Positions 21,292 through 30,017 of a stretch of 38,390 nucleotides of DNA are shown here, piece after piece. This DNA is from Lachnospiraceae bacterium. Lineage in GTDB: Bacteria; Bacillota; Clostridia; Lachnospirales; Lachnospiraceae. The translations under genes were made by a program, and so were the position numbers. The notes beneath the pieces were generated by a model that worked only from the letters and a program-made list of their open reading frames with translations, was not told where the DNA came from and did not search any database. Location of the stretch: positions 1 to 38,390 of the forward strand of contig JAFTFE010000003.1 of assembly GCA_017449765.1 (NCBI GenBank). The letters are read 5' to 3'. How positions within the stretch are numbered: position 1 is the first letter of the stretch; every line of letters starts with the position of its first letter.

Positions 21292-22563
21292 CTATAACGA
21301 TCTTTCAACCCGTTTGAGCTTTCTTCCCTTATCAAATGTATACGATTTAAATCTTACTCGCGAAAGAATAAATCCTTGATCCAAAGAAAGCTTTTCAAAC
21401 TCTTTAAATACTTTACTGCGCAGCTCTTCATCAATATCGGCATAGACAGTTATACTGCTGTCTTTTTCCTGTACAATCCTGTAATCGGTAATGTCACCGG
21501 CAAACAGAATACACCGCCTTATAAAATCCGGAAAAATTGGAATTTCATTTCCATTCTTTTCCGCAAAGATAAAGACATCATCCTCCCTCCCCTCTATCTC
21601 AATAAGCGGCGTGAATATTAAGCCGCATTCACATCTTTTCTTATCCTCAACAAGGATATCATTTAACCTATATCTGATTATCGGCTGGGAAGTGCGCTCC
21701 AAATCTGTGATTATAGGAACAAAACGCTCATCATCTATGTACTCCTTCTCTATGTACACTATATCTTCGTTTAAATGCAGTCTGCCGCATGAGCATGTTG
21801 TGGCAAGACATCCCTCTGTGCACTGATATACCTGATGTATCACATCAAGCCCTAATACTTTTTTCAGATATTCCTCATCCCGTCTTTCCAACACCTCTGC
21901 AATCGATATCACCTTCTCCGGCAAAATTCTAAGCCTGCCTTCTTTTACCGCAGCAGCTATCATCAATAAAACCGAAGGCTGCGCTACAATAATATCTGCA
22001 TTAAGGTCATTTAACCTTCTGAAGTTTTCCTCCATATCCTTATAAATATCGAAAAAATCAAACCTTATTCTGCCCTTTCCCACATTTTCATACAAATTGC
22101 TGTTGGCACGCATGAAAAATGCAATGGAACATTTTGAAAGTATCCCTTTCGGAAGAAATCGTGCAAGCACATAACCCGCCCACTTGTCCTTCTCCTCATC
22201 CTCCACAAGAAAAATCCCTCTGCTATATGAGGTTCCGGAGCTTAATCCTACAGTTATACCGGAAAGCTTTGAAGAAAATTCCCTGCGGTCTTCGGATTCA
22301 ATGGCAAAGGATAACGCTTCCTCCCTATTGATTCCAACGGTGTTGATACTGTCAAAGTTGTCCATCATGATCTTCTTATCAATAATTGGAAAGTCCTCAA
22401 GCTTACATCCCTTGTATTTATTATAAAATCCTGAATGCTCCGTGACATATTCCAGCCGTTTCTTAAGCTTCTTTTCCTGATATCCTTTAAGCCTGTCCTC
22501 ATCCTCAAATTTTGTGTATTTATATTTCAAATAGTATTTAAGTACATTTATCATCTGACTCAT
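21292..22563 (-). CDS. Adenylate-forming enzyme related to coenzyme F390 synthetase
   Basis: 423 residues of the PaaK/F390-synthetase-like branch of adenylate-forming enzymes. The nucleotide-binding loop is GITVGLSSGTSYSRGIFLVE; later YQCTEGCLATTC replaces the usual YGxTE core, and two Cys pairs (TCSCG and CECG) suggest a bound metal. QPIIRYRLNDILV is the conserved R-Y-R-x-x-D adenylate-site segment. It should activate a carboxylic acid as the acyl-AMP for transfer to a thiol or other acceptor. The start lies inside the end of the MBL gene (26-bp overlap; AAGGAGAG upstream), so the two are coupled. Confidence 0.85.
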   Translation of the reverse strand: MSQMINVLKYYLKYKYTKFEDEDRLKGYQEKKLKKRLEYVTEHSGFYNKYKGCKLEDFPIIDKKIMMDNFDSINTVGINREEALSFAIESEDRREFSSKLSGITVGLSSGTSYSRGIFLVEDEEKDKWAGYVLARFLPKGILSKCSIAFFMRANSNLYENVGKGRIRFDFFDIYKDMEENFRRLNDLNADIIVAQPSVLLMIAAAVKEGRLRILPEKVISIAEVLERRDEEYLKKVLGLDVIHQVYQCTEGCLATTCSCGRLHLNEDIVYIEKEYIDDERFVPIITDLERTSQPIIRYRLNDILVEDKKRCECGLIFTPLIEIEGREDDVFIFAEKNGNEIPIFPDFIRRCILFAGDITDYRIVQEKDSSITVYADIDEELRSKVFKEFEKLSLDQGFILSRVRFKSYTFDKGRKLKRVERSL

Positions 22564-23380
22564 AACATCTCTCCTTCATCGCTCCGTGGAAATAAATGAT
22601 CTTTACCTCAGGATGGGCTTTCGAAAATCTGTAAAATTTTTTATTAGTCCTCATATATTCCGCAAAATCATTCTGTACAAGTCTTGGAATCAGCCTCATC
22701 CTTCTGATTTCCGGTACTAAATCTCTCCCCCAGCAGGCATCAGCAGCAAACAGGATTCTCATTTCCGGTATGTATATACCAAGCTGTCCCTTAGCATGAC
22801 CGTTAAGCTCTATGCCAAGTATTGAGCCATCCCCTAGCACATCATAGACCTTCCCAAAATATGCTGCCAACTCTCCCGCCTCAACACTGTAATCAGCAGC
22901 TGGTTTCACAGCCATGTATGTAACATCTTTATCCGGCACCATATTCTTAAATACAAGTTGAAACGCATTTCCATATTTCAGTGTATGCAGCACTTGTTTT
23001 GTGGAAATAATTCTGTAATTCTTTAATAGCTTAAGCCCCCCGATATGATCCGGATGCGCATGAGACAGGATCACATTGTTAATCAGCAGCGGATCAATGG
23101 AATCTTTTTTAAGTTTATTGGTTATAAGATCCTCCTCTTTCACATAAGTGGGATTTAACATATTATAGATGAATGAAACTATATGATTTTTATAAATGAG
23201 CCCGGAGTATCCGGTATCATATAAAACATTTCCAAAATCCTCATGCTCTATCAAGACTGACAGTGCGGGAAACTGGCGTTTTTCATATCTATGTTTTCTG
23301 AACACCACACTTAAATTATTGACACAGCAGCCACAGCTATAAAGCCTTATTCTTTTGATTTTCTTTCCACCATTTTCCAT
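22538..23380 (-). CDS. MBL-fold metallo-hydrolase
   Basis: 280 residues with the metallo-beta-lactamase metal site HAHPDHIGG (HxHxDH), an LIEHEDFGNVLYDTGYSG strand, and later ELNGHAKGQLGIYI and LFAADACWG for the remaining His and Asp ligands. It most resembles lactonase- or thioesterase-type members, so it could hydrolyse an ester, thioester or lactone made by the neighbouring enzymes. ATG 23380 has AAGGAGGGG upstream, inside the SDR gene: a 44-bp overlap, so translation is coupled on both sides. Confidence 0.9.
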   Translation of the reverse strand: MENGGKKIKRIRLYSCGCCVNNLSVVFRKHRYEKRQFPALSVLIEHEDFGNVLYDTGYSGLIYKNHIVSFIYNMLNPTYVKEEDLITNKLKKDSIDPLLINNVILSHAHPDHIGGLKLLKNYRIISTKQVLHTLKYGNAFQLVFKNMVPDKDVTYMAVKPAADYSVEAGELAAYFGKVYDVLGDGSILGIELNGHAKGQLGIYIPEMRILFAADACWGRDLVPEIRRMRLIPRLVQNDFAEYMRTNKKFYRFSKAHPEVKIIYFHGAMKERCYESDDKCT

Positions 23381-24341
23381 AATCTTCTATCCCCTCCTTC
23401 ATTGATTTGATCGGTTTATAAGAAAGTTTCTCCTTTGCCTTTGAAATATTAAGTGTTTGAGAAAATGCAAGAGTACACACGGTATATCTTGTAAGAACCG
23501 GTTCTCCCTTCTTGTGAAATACTCTGTATATACCTTCAAGAATAGAGGACATGGCATACACTACAGAAAAAGGCAGTTTCAGATACTTTGGTGACTCGCC
23601 AATTGAGGCAAGGAACAGCTCCAAGATTTGCTTAAATTCCATGGGTTCTCCGTTGGTAATATTGAAAACCTCCCCCTTGACATTCTCTGCCTTAAGGCTT
23701 AATAAGCAGGCATATGCCACATTCTCCACACAGGTTATATCCACATAATTTTGACCTTGGTTAAAAAGAGGTATTCCTATTTTACTGTTTGCCTGTAATA
23801 TTCGGGGAATTAAGCTTGTATCTCCAATCCCGAAAAGTCCTCTGGGACGAAGTATAACCGCATAAAGTCCCTTTTTCTCATATTTATCTATAATCTTTTC
23901 AGACATGATCTTTGATCTTATATAATAGTTCAGTCGGTTATTCGGATCATAGTCACTTTCTTCAATATCAAACCGATGCTTTTTTCCTGAATAAATACTT
24001 GGGGATGATATATATACAAGCCTTTCTACTTCATGTCCGATACAAAGCTCGCATACATTACGGGTTCCCAAAACATTTGTGTCATAGAAATCTTCCCATT
24101 TTCCCCATACTGTTGATAGCGCTCCTGCATGAATCACATAATCTGTATTCTCAAAGTATCCCTCACAAAGCTGCTTATCAGTGAAATCTCCCCTGCAAAA
24201 TTCCGCCCCCAGCTCCTCAAGCTTTTTTCCTGCCTTTTCATTTCTGCCTAACGCCTTAACCTTATATCCTTCCTTAACAAGCAGTTCCACAAGATATTTC
24301 CCAAGAAATCCTGTTGCGCCTGTAACAAGTACTGTTTTCAT
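23337..24341 (-). CDS. NAD(P)-dependent SDR (epimerase/dehydratase or 3-beta-HSD type)
   Basis: 334-residue extended SDR. The dinucleotide site is VLVTGATGFLGKYL; HAGALSTVWG and the catalytic YISSPSIYSG are conserved, and the active-site Tyr-Lys is NYYIRSK (YxxxK). Domain order is that of extended SDRs acting on sugar nucleotides, sterols or beta-keto acids; OleD, which reduces a beta-keto acid made by a thiolase, is the functional analogy suggested by the neighbours. ATG 24341 has GGAGG 9 bases upstream and is preferred to a TTG at 24347. The glycosyltransferase gene ends 47 bp before it. Confidence 0.9.
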   Translation of the reverse strand: MKTVLVTGATGFLGKYLVELLVKEGYKVKALGRNEKAGKKLEELGAEFCRGDFTDKQLCEGYFENTDYVIHAGALSTVWGKWEDFYDTNVLGTRNVCELCIGHEVERLVYISSPSIYSGKKHRFDIEESDYDPNNRLNYYIRSKIMSEKIIDKYEKKGLYAVILRPRGLFGIGDTSLIPRILQANSKIGIPLFNQGQNYVDITCVENVAYACLLSLKAENVKGEVFNITNGEPMEFKQILELFLASIGESPKYLKLPFSVVYAMSSILEGIYRVFHKKGEPVLTRYTVCTLAFSQTLNISKAKEKLSYKPIKSMKEGIEDYGKWWKENQKNKAL

Positions 24342-24388
24342 ACACAAAAACCTCCATCTTTAATTTTCATCAATATACTTCTAAAATT

Positions 24389-25627
24389 TTATTTTCTAAC
24401 ATACTCATGTATTTTTATTATCAGTTCTTCTAAATACACTTTAGAAAAAGCCTTTATCTTACGCTCCTCCGGCCGAAAGTCTGCTATCAGCTCTTCTGCC
24501 TCATCATATATACTTTCTCCATCCTTCAACAATCTTCCAAGTCCAAGTCCTTCAAACCTTTCAGCATTTATCATCTGCTCCCCCTGCTGAGGACATAAGA
24601 GGCACGGCACTCCTGATGCTGCTGCCTCACATATGCTATTCATCCCTCCTGCTGTGATGAAGAGAATTGCCTTACTAAAAACCTCATGCTGATCCACATA
24701 CGAAAACAGTTCTATATTTGAAGGCTTATTCATTCTCGAAAGTCTGTCATATTGACTGCCGCAGGATATTATCAATTTATAACCGGTATCACCAAAAGCT
24801 TTAAATATCCTCCGGTAGAACTGAATGCTGTCATTAAAAACAGTTCCTAATGAAACATATATAATTTTTATATTTTCACTTTCATCATACACATCCGTAT
24901 TTTCACCCTTATGTCTGTTATTATCTTTATATATTTCATTCAGCTCAACATTATCAAAGTTACTGTTCTCTTCCCGAAGAAGTGCCGAAGATCCTATATA
25001 ATAATTGCCACTCCCAATTGTTCTGCCATCGGGATGCATGACTTTTGGATAGGTGAACACATTGAAATTTTCCTTATTCATCAATATTCCCAAAATATCA
25101 ATTCGCTTCAGATCATATTTTCTCTTTAACAGACATCTATATTTCAATATATATGGTATTTCCTTAATCTCTTTAACACTCGGCAAAGCAAACTGCTTCA
25201 TATACATTCGAAAGGCTCTGCTATTATATCCATATGCCGTTATTATTGTATTGATTGATACTGCTTTGACACCAATTGTTTCAGCTGTCATCCTTCCCCA
25301 AAATGCAAGTGTGTCATGTATTATAAGAACCGGTTTCCGATTTCTTGCTGAGGAGATCATGGTATCCGATTGTTTTTCGGTGAACTCAAGTATCAACCGT
25401 GTAAGAGGAAGAATATGGCTTCCAATCTGAGGTGAAAATTGAAGATTGCCAAAATCGTAGGCTTCAAAGACGGCACCGGTTCCTTCTATTTCTTTGCGAA
25501 ATTCTTCTGTTGCATAAAAGATTACCTCATAGCCGTCACTCACTAATGCTGCTGCAATAGGCAGCACCGGATTGATATGTCCGTAAGCCGGTGTAGCGTA
25601 TATTATAATAATATCGTTTTTCTTCAT
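24389..25627 (-). CDS. GT1-family (MGT-type) glycosyltransferase
   Basis: 412-residue GT-B fold enzyme. The acceptor half starts IIIIYATPAYGHINPVLPIA, a typical G-H-x-N-P signature; the donor half has IKIIYVSLGTVF, then FITAGGMNSICEAAASGVPC and LLCPQQGEQMINAERFEGLG, the sugar-nucleotide binding region of macrolide, sterol and antibiotic glycosyltransferases. It would attach a sugar to a lipophilic or small-molecule acceptor. It is the first gene of the cassette, with AAGGGA before ATG 25627, which suggests the pathway product is glycosylated. Confidence 0.92.
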   Translation of the reverse strand: MKKNDIIIIYATPAYGHINPVLPIAAALVSDGYEVIFYATEEFRKEIEGTGAVFEAYDFGNLQFSPQIGSHILPLTRLILEFTEKQSDTMISSARNRKPVLIIHDTLAFWGRMTAETIGVKAVSINTIITAYGYNSRAFRMYMKQFALPSVKEIKEIPYILKYRCLLKRKYDLKRIDILGILMNKENFNVFTYPKVMHPDGRTIGSGNYYIGSSALLREENSNFDNVELNEIYKDNNRHKGENTDVYDESENIKIIYVSLGTVFNDSIQFYRRIFKAFGDTGYKLIISCGSQYDRLSRMNKPSNIELFSYVDQHEVFSKAILFITAGGMNSICEAAASGVPCLLCPQQGEQMINAERFEGLGLGRLLKDGESIYDEAEELIADFRPEERKIKAFSKVYLEELIIKIHEYVRK

Positions 25628-25731
25628 AGTCTTAATCCCTTCAAAATCATCATTCTTCTACTTTGTTTCTTTTAATTTAATCAATTACTATCTTTTATCT
25701 CCTAAAGATAGAATAGCAGATAATAGGTCAA

Positions 25732-25786
25732 ATAAAAATATGACAAACATCACTGTTTTTTTCATACACAGTGACATTTGTCATAT
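25732..25786 (-). terminator. Terminator of the ABC transporter operon
   Basis: 19-base arms (25738-25756 with 25768-25786, ATATGACAAA...TTTGTCATAT) pair except for a central CA/CA, with TTTTTAT following on the minus strand. It separates the exporter genes from the glycosyltransferase promoter. Confidence 0.82.
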
Positions 25787-25798
25787 CAATTTTTTAAA

Positions 25799-25817
25799 CG
25801 GTTACGATTTGTAACCG
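25799..25817. promoter_or_regulatory. Short palindrome CGGTTAC-GATTT-GTAACCG
   Basis: A 7-bp perfect dyad at the 3' end of the permease gene. It has no T run and adjoins the terminator at 25732-25786. It shares GGTTA with the TetR dyad at 28412, so a second binding site is possible but weakly supported. Confidence 0.3.
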
Positions 25818-25838
25818 AATTATATTATAAGCTCACTC

Positions 25839-26627
25839 CTACGCCCTTATATCCTTCCTGCTGTATTTCACATACCCTGCCACAATTCCAACCAGCATGA
25901 ATACCATACCTGGTATCACATACTCCATTTTAAGACCGTGGTCGTAAATAATATCCGCACCCTCAGTATAACCGAACGCTGTAATGTACTTCAACACCTT
26001 TGCGTCATCAGAAATGTTAGCCACAATGTTGATAAAATACATAACAGCCGCAATTCCAATCCCGATTCCGATTCCCGAACGGCTGATAAATGCAGAGATT
26101 CCAAAGCATATTCCCGCAATCTCAAACTGCAGGATAAGAAATGCCAGATGTATCAGCAGCACATCCTTCCACTCTATTTCCTCATTGATCATCACAACCG
26201 AGATCCATGAGCAGACAAGCACGATCACATTAAGCAGAATAATAAGTGTAAATGTGCTCACAAGCTTCTCAGTTATGACCCTTCCTCTCGATACAGGATG
26301 TGTCATGAGAAACTCTGCCGTCCTGTCCCGCTCCTCCTTCATAAGTGCGGTAATTCCTGTAATTGCGGCAAAGAAAGCACCTCCTATTCCGAGAATATTA
26401 CCGCCCTCAACAGCATAAAAACCGATCAGCGTTCCGAAATTAAGCTGATCCATTCCGAATGCCGCCGTGAAATTCCCCATGGATGAAAAGATATCATTTA
26501 CTCCATCCATCTCCGATTTCATATCGGGATACATAAGAACACACACCGCCACCAGCAAACCGATGGACAGACTCCATATTATAAGAGACAGTCTCTGCTG
26601 CCTTATCTCCTGTCTGAATATAACCAT
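25839..26627 (-). CDS. ABC-2 type transporter permease
   Basis: 262 residues with six membrane helices: one near 12-33, a long periplasmic-facing loop, then helices at about 66-88, 118-142, 150-176, 180-202 and 232-255. KEERDRTAEFLMTHPVSRGR is the cytosolic coupling segment typical of ABC-2 permeases. It works with the ATPase at 26845-27711 as an exporter. The ribosome binding site before ATG 26627 is poor. The 217-bp gap to the ATPase gene is AT-rich with no gene. Confidence 0.9.
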   Translation of the reverse strand: MVIFRQEIRQQRLSLIIWSLSIGLLVAVCVLMYPDMKSEMDGVNDIFSSMGNFTAAFGMDQLNFGTLIGFYAVEGGNILGIGGAFFAAITGITALMKEERDRTAEFLMTHPVSRGRVITEKLVSTFTLIILLNVIVLVCSWISVVMINEEIEWKDVLLIHLAFLILQFEIAGICFGISAFISRSGIGIGIGIAAVMYFINIVANISDDAKVLKYITAFGYTEGADIIYDHGLKMEYVIPGMVFMLVGIVAGYVKYSRKDIRA

Positions 26628-26844
26628 ACATACGGTATGACACTAGGGCCTACCTTCCTCCCTTCTACTATTTTAAACGTGGTTTTTACTTTTAATGTTA
26701 CATTCGTATTCACAATCTTACTTTGCAATTAGCCAATATTAATTGACATTTCCAAAGCTTTATTCCTTCTTCACTATATTGAATTTCTCAATCTCATAAT
26801 CTCAGACTTGCTCATGCCTCATTCATATCTTGTTCATATTCAAT

Positions 26845-27711
26845 TCACGCCTCATAATAATTCATAAAAATCTCTTCAAGCGTCGGCTCAGTAATATTCA
26901 CATTCTGAAGCTTGCAGTCTGCCAGTGTACTAAGAAGTTCACTTATATCTCCCTTGAACAGAAAACTTGTGCTGTTGCCATCATGTTTCAGATCACTTAT
27001 ACCCTTAAGGTCTCCGCTTTCAAATGCTCCCACGACCTCAACCTTCTTCGCCCCGGTCTCCTCCAGCTTTTCAACACTGTCAGAAACAATAATCCTTCCA
27101 TCCCGTATAAATGCTGCCGTATTGCAGTGGCTCTGTACCTCTGACAGAATGTGAGATGAGAAGAAAATGGTCGCTCCCTTCTTATTCTGCTCCGTAAGTA
27201 TTTCAAAAAACTCCCGCTGCATCAAGGGATCAAGTCCCGATGTGGGCTCGTCTAATATGAGCAGCTTCGGCTCATGCTGAATGGCACAGATAATACCCAC
27301 CTTTTTGCGGTTGCCAAGAGAAAGGGCATCCACCTTTTTACTGACATCTATTCCAAGTCTCTCACAAAGCACATCGGATATCTCTTTGCAATTCTTGTGT
27401 CTCAAAGTAGCAGAATACTTTATTACATCCTTGACCTTCATACCGCTTGAGAAGTTGATCTCTGACGGAAGATATCCCACATTTTCAAGGATATTATCCT
27501 TCTCCGTTACTATATCGTAGGATAGCACCTTTGCACTTCCGCCAGTAGGACTTATAAGTCCAAGAAGGGTTCTTATGGTGGTGGATTTACCGGCACCATT
27601 TGGTCCTATAAATCCGAAGAAATCACCTTGGTCCACATTAAGCTGAAGATTAGTTATTCCCCGGCTTGTACCGTATGTTTTTGTAAGCTTGTCAGTCTCT
27701 ATTGCATACAT
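26845..27711 (-). CDS. ABC transporter ATP-binding protein
   Basis: 288 residues. Walker A is GPNGAGKSTT (about 36-45), the signature is ALSLGNRKKVGI, Walker B with catalytic Glu is LLILDEPTSGLDPL, and the switch His is in FFSSHILSEV. A C-terminal extension of about 70 residues is usual in ABC-2 exporters of the CcmA/BcrA type. It follows the tetR gene by 13 bp, with GGGAGG before the ATG, so regulator and exporter form one operon. Substrate unknown; peptides or drugs are typical. Confidence 0.95.
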   Translation of the reverse strand: MYAIETDKLTKTYGTSRGITNLQLNVDQGDFFGFIGPNGAGKSTTIRTLLGLISPTGGSAKVLSYDIVTEKDNILENVGYLPSEINFSSGMKVKDVIKYSATLRHKNCKEISDVLCERLGIDVSKKVDALSLGNRKKVGIICAIQHEPKLLILDEPTSGLDPLMQREFFEILTEQNKKGATIFFSSHILSEVQSHCNTAAFIRDGRIIVSDSVEKLEETGAKKVEVVGAFESGDLKGISDLKHDGNSTSFLFKGDISELLSTLADCKLQNVNITEPTLEEIFMNYYEA

Positions 27712-27724
27712 GGTTGTCCTCCCT

Positions 27725-28339
27725 CTACACTTCTTTCTTAAGATACAGCTTTTTCCAGAATGCTATCATTTTCTTGTAATCCTCTATCATAACATCAACA
27801 TCCACCTCTCCATTCTGTGCCATCTCATACATGTACCCCTCAGAGGCAAGATACAGATCACGATACATAAGTGAAAGATCAATTCCGTCCTTGTATTTCT
27901 CCTTATCAAAATGTGGCAGCGTGACATTCGTAGTCAGCTGTGTATATGGCTCGATGATATTAAGCATCTCCTCGCGGATTTCCGGATCTCTTTCATAATA
28001 TGCCTTGACAGAGAAATTACCCAGATCAGGATACTCCCGAAACATCTCTGCCTTTGCAAGCAAGCCTTTATACATCATCTCAAACAGATCCGTTTCCTCA
28101 TAACATCCGCTTTCCATAAGCTTTCTGTGGGTAACCTCCTCAACAGTCTTCCACAGAAAAAGATATAGCTCTTTCTTATTCTTAAAATAGAAAAACAAAA
28201 GCGACTTGCTGATTCCCGCCTCAGCGGCAATCTCATTCATAGGACTTTTCTTATATGAGTTCTGCGAAAACACACGAAAACCTGCATTGATGATCCGGTT
28301 TTGTTTCTCCTTCGGAAGTGAGTAAAACTTTTCATTCAT
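27725..28339 (-). CDS. TetR/AcrR-family regulator
   Basis: 204 residues from ATG 28339, which has AGGAGA 10 bases upstream. The N-terminal helix-turn-helix is IINAGFRVFSQNSYKKSPMN followed by EIAAEAGISKSLLFFYFKNK and KELYLFLW. The C-terminal helices form the ligand-binding domain. It should repress itself and the two ABC genes; TTGACCGATTCGGTTAA at 28412-28428 is a likely operator. Confidence 0.93.
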   Translation of the reverse strand: MNEKFYSLPKEKQNRIINAGFRVFSQNSYKKSPMNEIAAEAGISKSLLFFYFKNKKELYLFLWKTVEEVTHRKLMESGCYEETDLFEMMYKGLLAKAEMFREYPDLGNFSVKAYYERDPEIREEMLNIIEPYTQLTTNVTLPHFDKEKYKDGIDLSLMYRDLYLASEGYMYEMAQNGEVDVDVMIEDYKKMIAFWKKLYLKKEV

Positions 28340-28411
28340 ATCAACAAATCTCCTATTTGTACTGTATATATCTTGCATTTATATATCCTGTATTTATACA
28401 GCATCATTTTG

Positions 28412-28428
28412 TTGACCGATTCGGTTAA
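28412..28428. promoter_or_regulatory. TetR operator candidate
   Basis: TTGACCGATTCGGTTAA is a 17-bp dyad (ACCGA-T-TCGGT core, seven of eight pairs matching) about 70 bp upstream of the tetR start, adjoining a TGTATAAAT -10. Spacing and form fit autorepression. Confidence 0.65.
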
Positions 28429-28551
28429 TAATAATTATATCCCATTGACCATTTTTGAGAAGACCCCAAATTGAAAGCAGTAAAATATGCAACTTCTATC
28501 CAACCGTAAGGAATATCTCATACTTCTATGAGAATGAAATACTATCTCAAT

Positions 28552-28593
28552 AAAAAAAACCGGGTACATGCTTGTTCAATAAGATGTTCCCGG
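28552..28593 (-). terminator. Terminator of the glutathione-peroxidase operon
   Basis: CCGGGTACAT (28560-28569) pairs with ATGTTCCCGG (28584-28593) with one mismatch; eight T follow on the minus strand. The remainder of 28429-28733 shows no gene. Confidence 0.85.
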
Positions 28594-28733
28594 ATATTTC
28601 TATAATTCTATTTTTATAATTCTTTATTAAAAATAACAGATTTTATATTTCACTTACTGCTTTTCTTAATCCTTGTATCATTTATGAGAAGCTGCTTTTT
28701 TGTCACTTTCCCATCCTAATATGCCATAGTAAC

Positions 28734-29240
28734 CTAATTATGATCATGATTTGTTACCGGCATGAAGTATTCCGACTTATTAAGTTCCTGCTCTATGGCT
28801 GCAGTTAACGAATCCGGTTTGTCCGTTGGGGCAAAACGCTCCACGACATTTCCCTTTCTGTCTATAAGAAACTTGGCAAAATTCCACTTAATATTACCCG
28901 GCTTCTGCTCCTTTAGATATACATAAAGGGGATCTGTATCCTTTCCATTGACCTTGATCTTGGCAAATCTGGGAAATTTGGTATCGTAACGCAGCCTGCA
29001 GAAGCTGTCGATCTTTTCATCACTTCCCGGTGCCTGAAATGCGAACTGGTTACATGGGAAATCAAGGATCTCAAAACCCTGCTCATGATATTTTTCGTAA
29101 AGTGCCTCCAGCCCTTCATATTGCGGTGTAAGTCCACATTTAGTAGCTGTATTCACAATAAGCAATACCTTTCCTTTATATTTAGAAAGTGATACATCAC
29201 TACCTTTATTATCTTTGACAGTTATATCGTATACATTCAT
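28734..29240 (-). CDS. Glutathione peroxidase family protein (thiol peroxidase)
   Basis: 168 residues, the normal bacterial size. The peroxidatic Cys lies in NTATKCGLTPQYEGL, the Gln in ILDFPCNQFAFQAPGS, and the Trp-Asn of the tetrad in IKWNFAKFLIDRKG. In bacteria without glutathione these enzymes usually draw on thioredoxin. ATG 29240, with GGAGGATAGG upstream, is preferred over a longer frame to 29330 that overlaps the nitroreductase gene. The nitroreductase gene lies 16 bp upstream, so they share a redox operon. Confidence 0.94.
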   Translation of the reverse strand: MNVYDITVKDNKGSDVSLSKYKGKVLLIVNTATKCGLTPQYEGLEALYEKYHEQGFEILDFPCNQFAFQAPGSDEKIDSFCRLRYDTKFPRFAKIKVNGKDTDPLYVYLKEQKPGNIKWNFAKFLIDRKGNVVERFAPTDKPDSLTAAIEQELNKSEYFMPVTNHDHN

Positions 29241-29256
29241 GCTGCCTATCCTCCAA

Positions 29257-29781
29257 TCAGATATAATATACATAATTATCTTTTCTTGATGCCGCCTCAT
29301 TTGCAGGCTTATCAGCATATCCAAGAGCACAGTGTCCTATGCCTTCATAATCACCCTCAATACCAAGCCTCTTAAGTATATTCTTACCAAAATCAGACTC
29401 AAACTCCTCTTTAGCCCTGTGTATCCATATATTTGCCACTCCAAGACTTTCTGCCGCATTCATGAGATTACCCATTACAAGTGCCCCGTCATACACATAT
29501 GTTGGAACAGATTTATCCGCAAGAACGATAAGAATTATCGGAGCACCATAAAAAGGATCAAATCCTTCATTCCAGCCACCGATTTTTCTGTTCTCCTCAG
29601 AAAGCTCATCTCTTAACTGCTTATCTGTCACAGTGATAATAATAGGACTTTGCTTTCCCATGCCGGTTGCTGCATATGTTCCCGCTTTAATAATTGCTTT
29701 TAAATCTTCTTCATTTACCATGTCCGATTTAAAATTCCTGCAGCTTCTTCTTGACTCCAATACCTTCAATGTCTCATTCAT
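29257..29781 (-). CDS. Nitroreductase family protein
   Basis: 174-residue flavoprotein. The FMN-binding start LKVLESRRSCRNFKSDMVNE is typical, as are AIIKAGTYAATGMGKQSPII and the central MGNLMNAAESLGVANIWIHR, and the C-terminal HCALGYADKPANEAASRKDN. It would reduce flavins, quinones or nitro compounds with NAD(P)H. The natural substrate is unknown. AAGGAGG precedes the start. Confidence 0.94.
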   Translation of the reverse strand: MNETLKVLESRRSCRNFKSDMVNEEDLKAIIKAGTYAATGMGKQSPIIITVTDKQLRDELSEENRKIGGWNEGFDPFYGAPIILIVLADKSVPTYVYDGALVMGNLMNAAESLGVANIWIHRAKEEFESDFGKNILKRLGIEGDYEGIGHCALGYADKPANEAASRKDNYVYYI

Positions 29782-29808
29782 TTTTTTATTCCTCCTTATT
29801 AATTGTGA

Positions 29809-29980
29809 TTACGCTGCTGTATACTGGTTCCATCTTTCAATAAGTAAACTTTCATCCTGTCCGAACATATATACACATTTATTATTACTTATGAGTGTAT
29901 ATTCATCTGCTTTTCTGTAACGCTCCGGAAGCCCGTATGGCAGATCATTAAGATACCAGCTAATAAAGCTCCCATTTCAT
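29809..29980 (-). pseudogene. Small gene with an apparent one-base frameshift
   Basis: ATG 29980 has a clear AAAGGAGAT upstream, but its frame stops after six codons. Moving one base after codon 3 (TGGGAG read as TGGAG) gives a 57-codon frame that includes SFISWYLNDLPYGLPERYRK and ADEYTLISNNKCVYMFGQDE, ending IERWNQYTAA at TAA 29809. The composition is protein-like and the total length (172) is one base over a multiple of three. Either a single-base insertion has inactivated it or the sequence has an error. I do not recognise the family. It precedes the nitroreductase gene by 27 bp. Confidence 0.55.
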
Positions 29981-30017
29981 ATCTCCTTTTCGCATGTCAA
30001 AACTTAGATTCTATGAT

